Source: Prosthecobacter sp.
GTDB lineage: Bacteria > Verrucomicrobiota > Verrucomicrobiia > Verrucomicrobiales > Verrucomicrobiaceae
Length of the DNA: 61,904 bases
Reading direction: 5' to 3'
Assembly (NCBI RefSeq): GCF_029946185.1
Contig: NZ_JAQSEA010000071.1
Coordinates: 1-61,904 of the forward strand
Shown: piece after piece, positions 60,669-61,904 of the stretch
Layout: every line of letters starts with the position of its first letter
How positions within the stretch are numbered: the stretch's first letter is position 1
The notes under the pieces: model-generated
Told to the model about the DNA's origin: nothing
Databases searched by the model: none
What the model saw: the letters and a program-made list of their open reading frames with translations, nothing else
Program-made: the position numbers and the translations under genes

Positions 60669-61889
60669 TTACAAGGAATCCGAGGTCATGCCCCGTTCTT
60701 CCAGCAATTGCCCGCAGTACCACAGCATGCGTGGTAGGTGAAACGGCCCCTTCCACATATTCCCCTTTAACTGGGACGAAGGGGTGCCGTCACGATGCAG
60801 ATAGCCGAACCACTCTCCATGCTCTGGGTCGGGGAAGTGCGCAAAGCTCCAGTCATGCACCTGCTGGTGCCACTGGGCATATTTGGCATCTCCCGTGATG
60901 TGCCAGGCGAGATGCGTGGCGATGATGGCCTCGTTGTGCGGCCACCAAAATTTCATGTCGTGCCAGTATTCCTGCACGGGTTTTCCCTGCACATCTCGGA
61001 AATGGAAGATTCCGCCATGCTCCGTGTCCCAGCCGCGCTGCCACATGCAGTCGAGGATCTCTAGGCCGAGCTTGATGTAGCTCTTTTCGTCACGCGAGCG
61101 GCCTTCATGCAGGATGAACCACGCACACTCCAGTGCATGGCCCGGATTTAGCGTGCGCCCGTCGAAATGGTCAATCAGCGACCCATCTGGTGAAACGATC
61201 TCCATCAATGCGCCGATGTCCGGTTTGAAGAAGAACTGCTGTATCTCTAAAATGAAACGGTCTACCCACTCCGAGCAGCTATGGCCGGAAATCTTCACGT
61301 CACCGAGGTTTGTGCGCAGTTCCTGCGCTGTGGCGATGCCGATCATCACTGCGCCAATGCCCATGATGGGGCGTGTGTTCGGCTCGATCTTCGGATGCAT
61401 GAGGCCTTTATCGAACGAGAATTTTAAATAGGTGGCGAAATCCCTCTTCGCGCGTTCGGCGTAGCTTTCATCTCCCGTCGCCTTCGCGTAGGCTGCATGC
61501 GCGATGGCCGCAAAGGCCTCGCTGAACACATAGCGCCTCATGCGCAGCGGCCTGCCTTCGCGCGTCACGGTGAAGAACATTTTGCCATCCGTCGCGTAAC
61601 CATGCTTCTCCAGAAACGCCAGACACGACCCCGCCGCTTCGATCCAGTCGCTGCGTTTCTCCACGTTATTGTAGAGTGTCGCTAGCGTCCAAGCGGCGCG
61701 TCCTTGGAACCAGATGCTTTTGTCCGTGTCCAGAATCGATCCATCGCGATCCAGCGAGGTGATGATGCCGTCAAACTCAGGATCCATGCCGTGCTTCATC
61801 CAGAACGGCATCACGTCATGCAGCAGCGTGTCGCGGTAGAGCGCCTTCAGGTTCTGGCGATAAGCAGGATCAGCAAGCGTGCGGTTCAT
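60669..61889 (-). CDS. AGE-family epimerase/isomerase (N-acylglucosamine 2-epimerase type)
   Basis: 406 aa alpha/alpha-barrel protein. DKSIWFQGRAAWTLATLYNNVE (in outline), RRYVFSEAFAAIAHAAYAKATGD, LNPGHALECAWFILHE with a catalytic-type His, YWHDMKFWWPHNEAIIATHLAW. Members epimerise or isomerise N-acetylglucosamine, cellobiose, mannose or sulfoquinovose. Which substrate is not evident. Starts 15 bp from the right edge; 58 bp after its stop (on this strand) nothing but the PilT-like promoter region is seen. Confidence 0.9.
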   Translation of the reverse strand: MNRTLADPAYRQNLKALYRDTLLHDVMPFWMKHGMDPEFDGIITSLDRDGSILDTDKSIWFQGRAAWTLATLYNNVEKRSDWIEAAGSCLAFLEKHGYATDGKMFFTVTREGRPLRMRRYVFSEAFAAIAHAAYAKATGDESYAERAKRDFATYLKFSFDKGLMHPKIEPNTRPIMGIGAVMIGIATAQELRTNLGDVKISGHSCSEWVDRFILEIQQFFFKPDIGALMEIVSPDGSLIDHFDGRTLNPGHALECAWFILHEGRSRDEKSYIKLGLEILDCMWQRGWDTEHGGIFHFRDVQGKPVQEYWHDMKFWWPHNEAIIATHLAWHITGDAKYAQWHQQVHDWSFAHFPDPEHGEWFGYLHRDGTPSSQLKGNMWKGPFHLPRMLWYCGQLLEERGMTSDSL

Positions 61890-61904
61890 GCCGCCTATTT
61901 TGGC

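Overview
The window is about 62 kb of moderately high-GC bacterial chromosome, densely coding on both strands with no rRNA, tRNA, CRISPR array, intact transposase or prophage. The gene set points to Verrucomicrobiota, probably a Prosthecobacter/Verrucomicrobium-like member of the Verrucomicrobiales. It combines a Tat-exported DUF1501 protein, a secreted DUF1080 protein, tandem secreted BD-FAE-type esterases, a PEP-CTERM sorting signal and an ankyrin/L,D-transpeptidase fusion with ordinary Gram-negative envelope genes (RND efflux, LolC/E, Mpl, ComEC, PilT-like ATPases). The taxonomic call is inference; no marker gene was compared.

Layout. 1-12.5 kb: the start of ispG, a membrane-anchored HtrA protease, comEC, a TPR protein, a tripartite RND efflux operon (adaptor-pump-outer membrane lipoprotein) with a palindrome in front of it, and a PQQ-like beta-propeller protein. 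12.5-17.7 kb: hemQ, a long imperfect hairpin, thiG, rpsN (Cys-poor type), an FmdB-type zinc ribbon protein, a CNNM/CorC protein and a frameshifted small secreted gene. 17.7-21 kb: a tightly overlapping minus-strand operon of an AlgI-like MBOAT remnant, an AlgJ/X-like protein, a MauE-like DoxX protein and a threonine aldolase. 21-30 kb: secreted or periplasmic enzymes (DUF1501, TlpA-like, CocE-like, two esterase paralogues, DUF1080) and a threonine dehydratase. 30-40.8 kb: glycerol kinase overlapping a GNAT enzyme, a UPF0175/PIN toxin-antitoxin pair, recG, a PIN-TRAM protein, a PEP-CTERM pseudogene, the ankyrin-L,D-transpeptidase and mpl.

40.9-44.8 kb holds the most notable locus: a six-gene bufferin-type operon. 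It encodes a secreted Cys-repeat precursor peptide, an MNIO (DUF692) enzyme, a DUF2063 partner, a DoxX protein, an ECF sigma factor and a probable anti-sigma factor. By analogy with the bufferin family this should make a post-translationally modified periplasmic metal (copper) buffer under its own sigma factor.

44.8-61.9 kb: a ParE-type toxin-antitoxin pair, a MetE-C-like enzyme, der, pgsA, aat, speA, a YwaF-like protein, a DUF3592 protein, two LolC/E-type permeases, an OFA-family MFS transporter with a 39-residue companion, a YHS-like mini-protein, two PilT-family ATPases and an AGE-family epimerase. Several genes look catalytically degenerate: the AlgI/AlgJ pair, one esterase paralogue, and an RND pump with an altered proton-relay position. 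These are set out in the findings.
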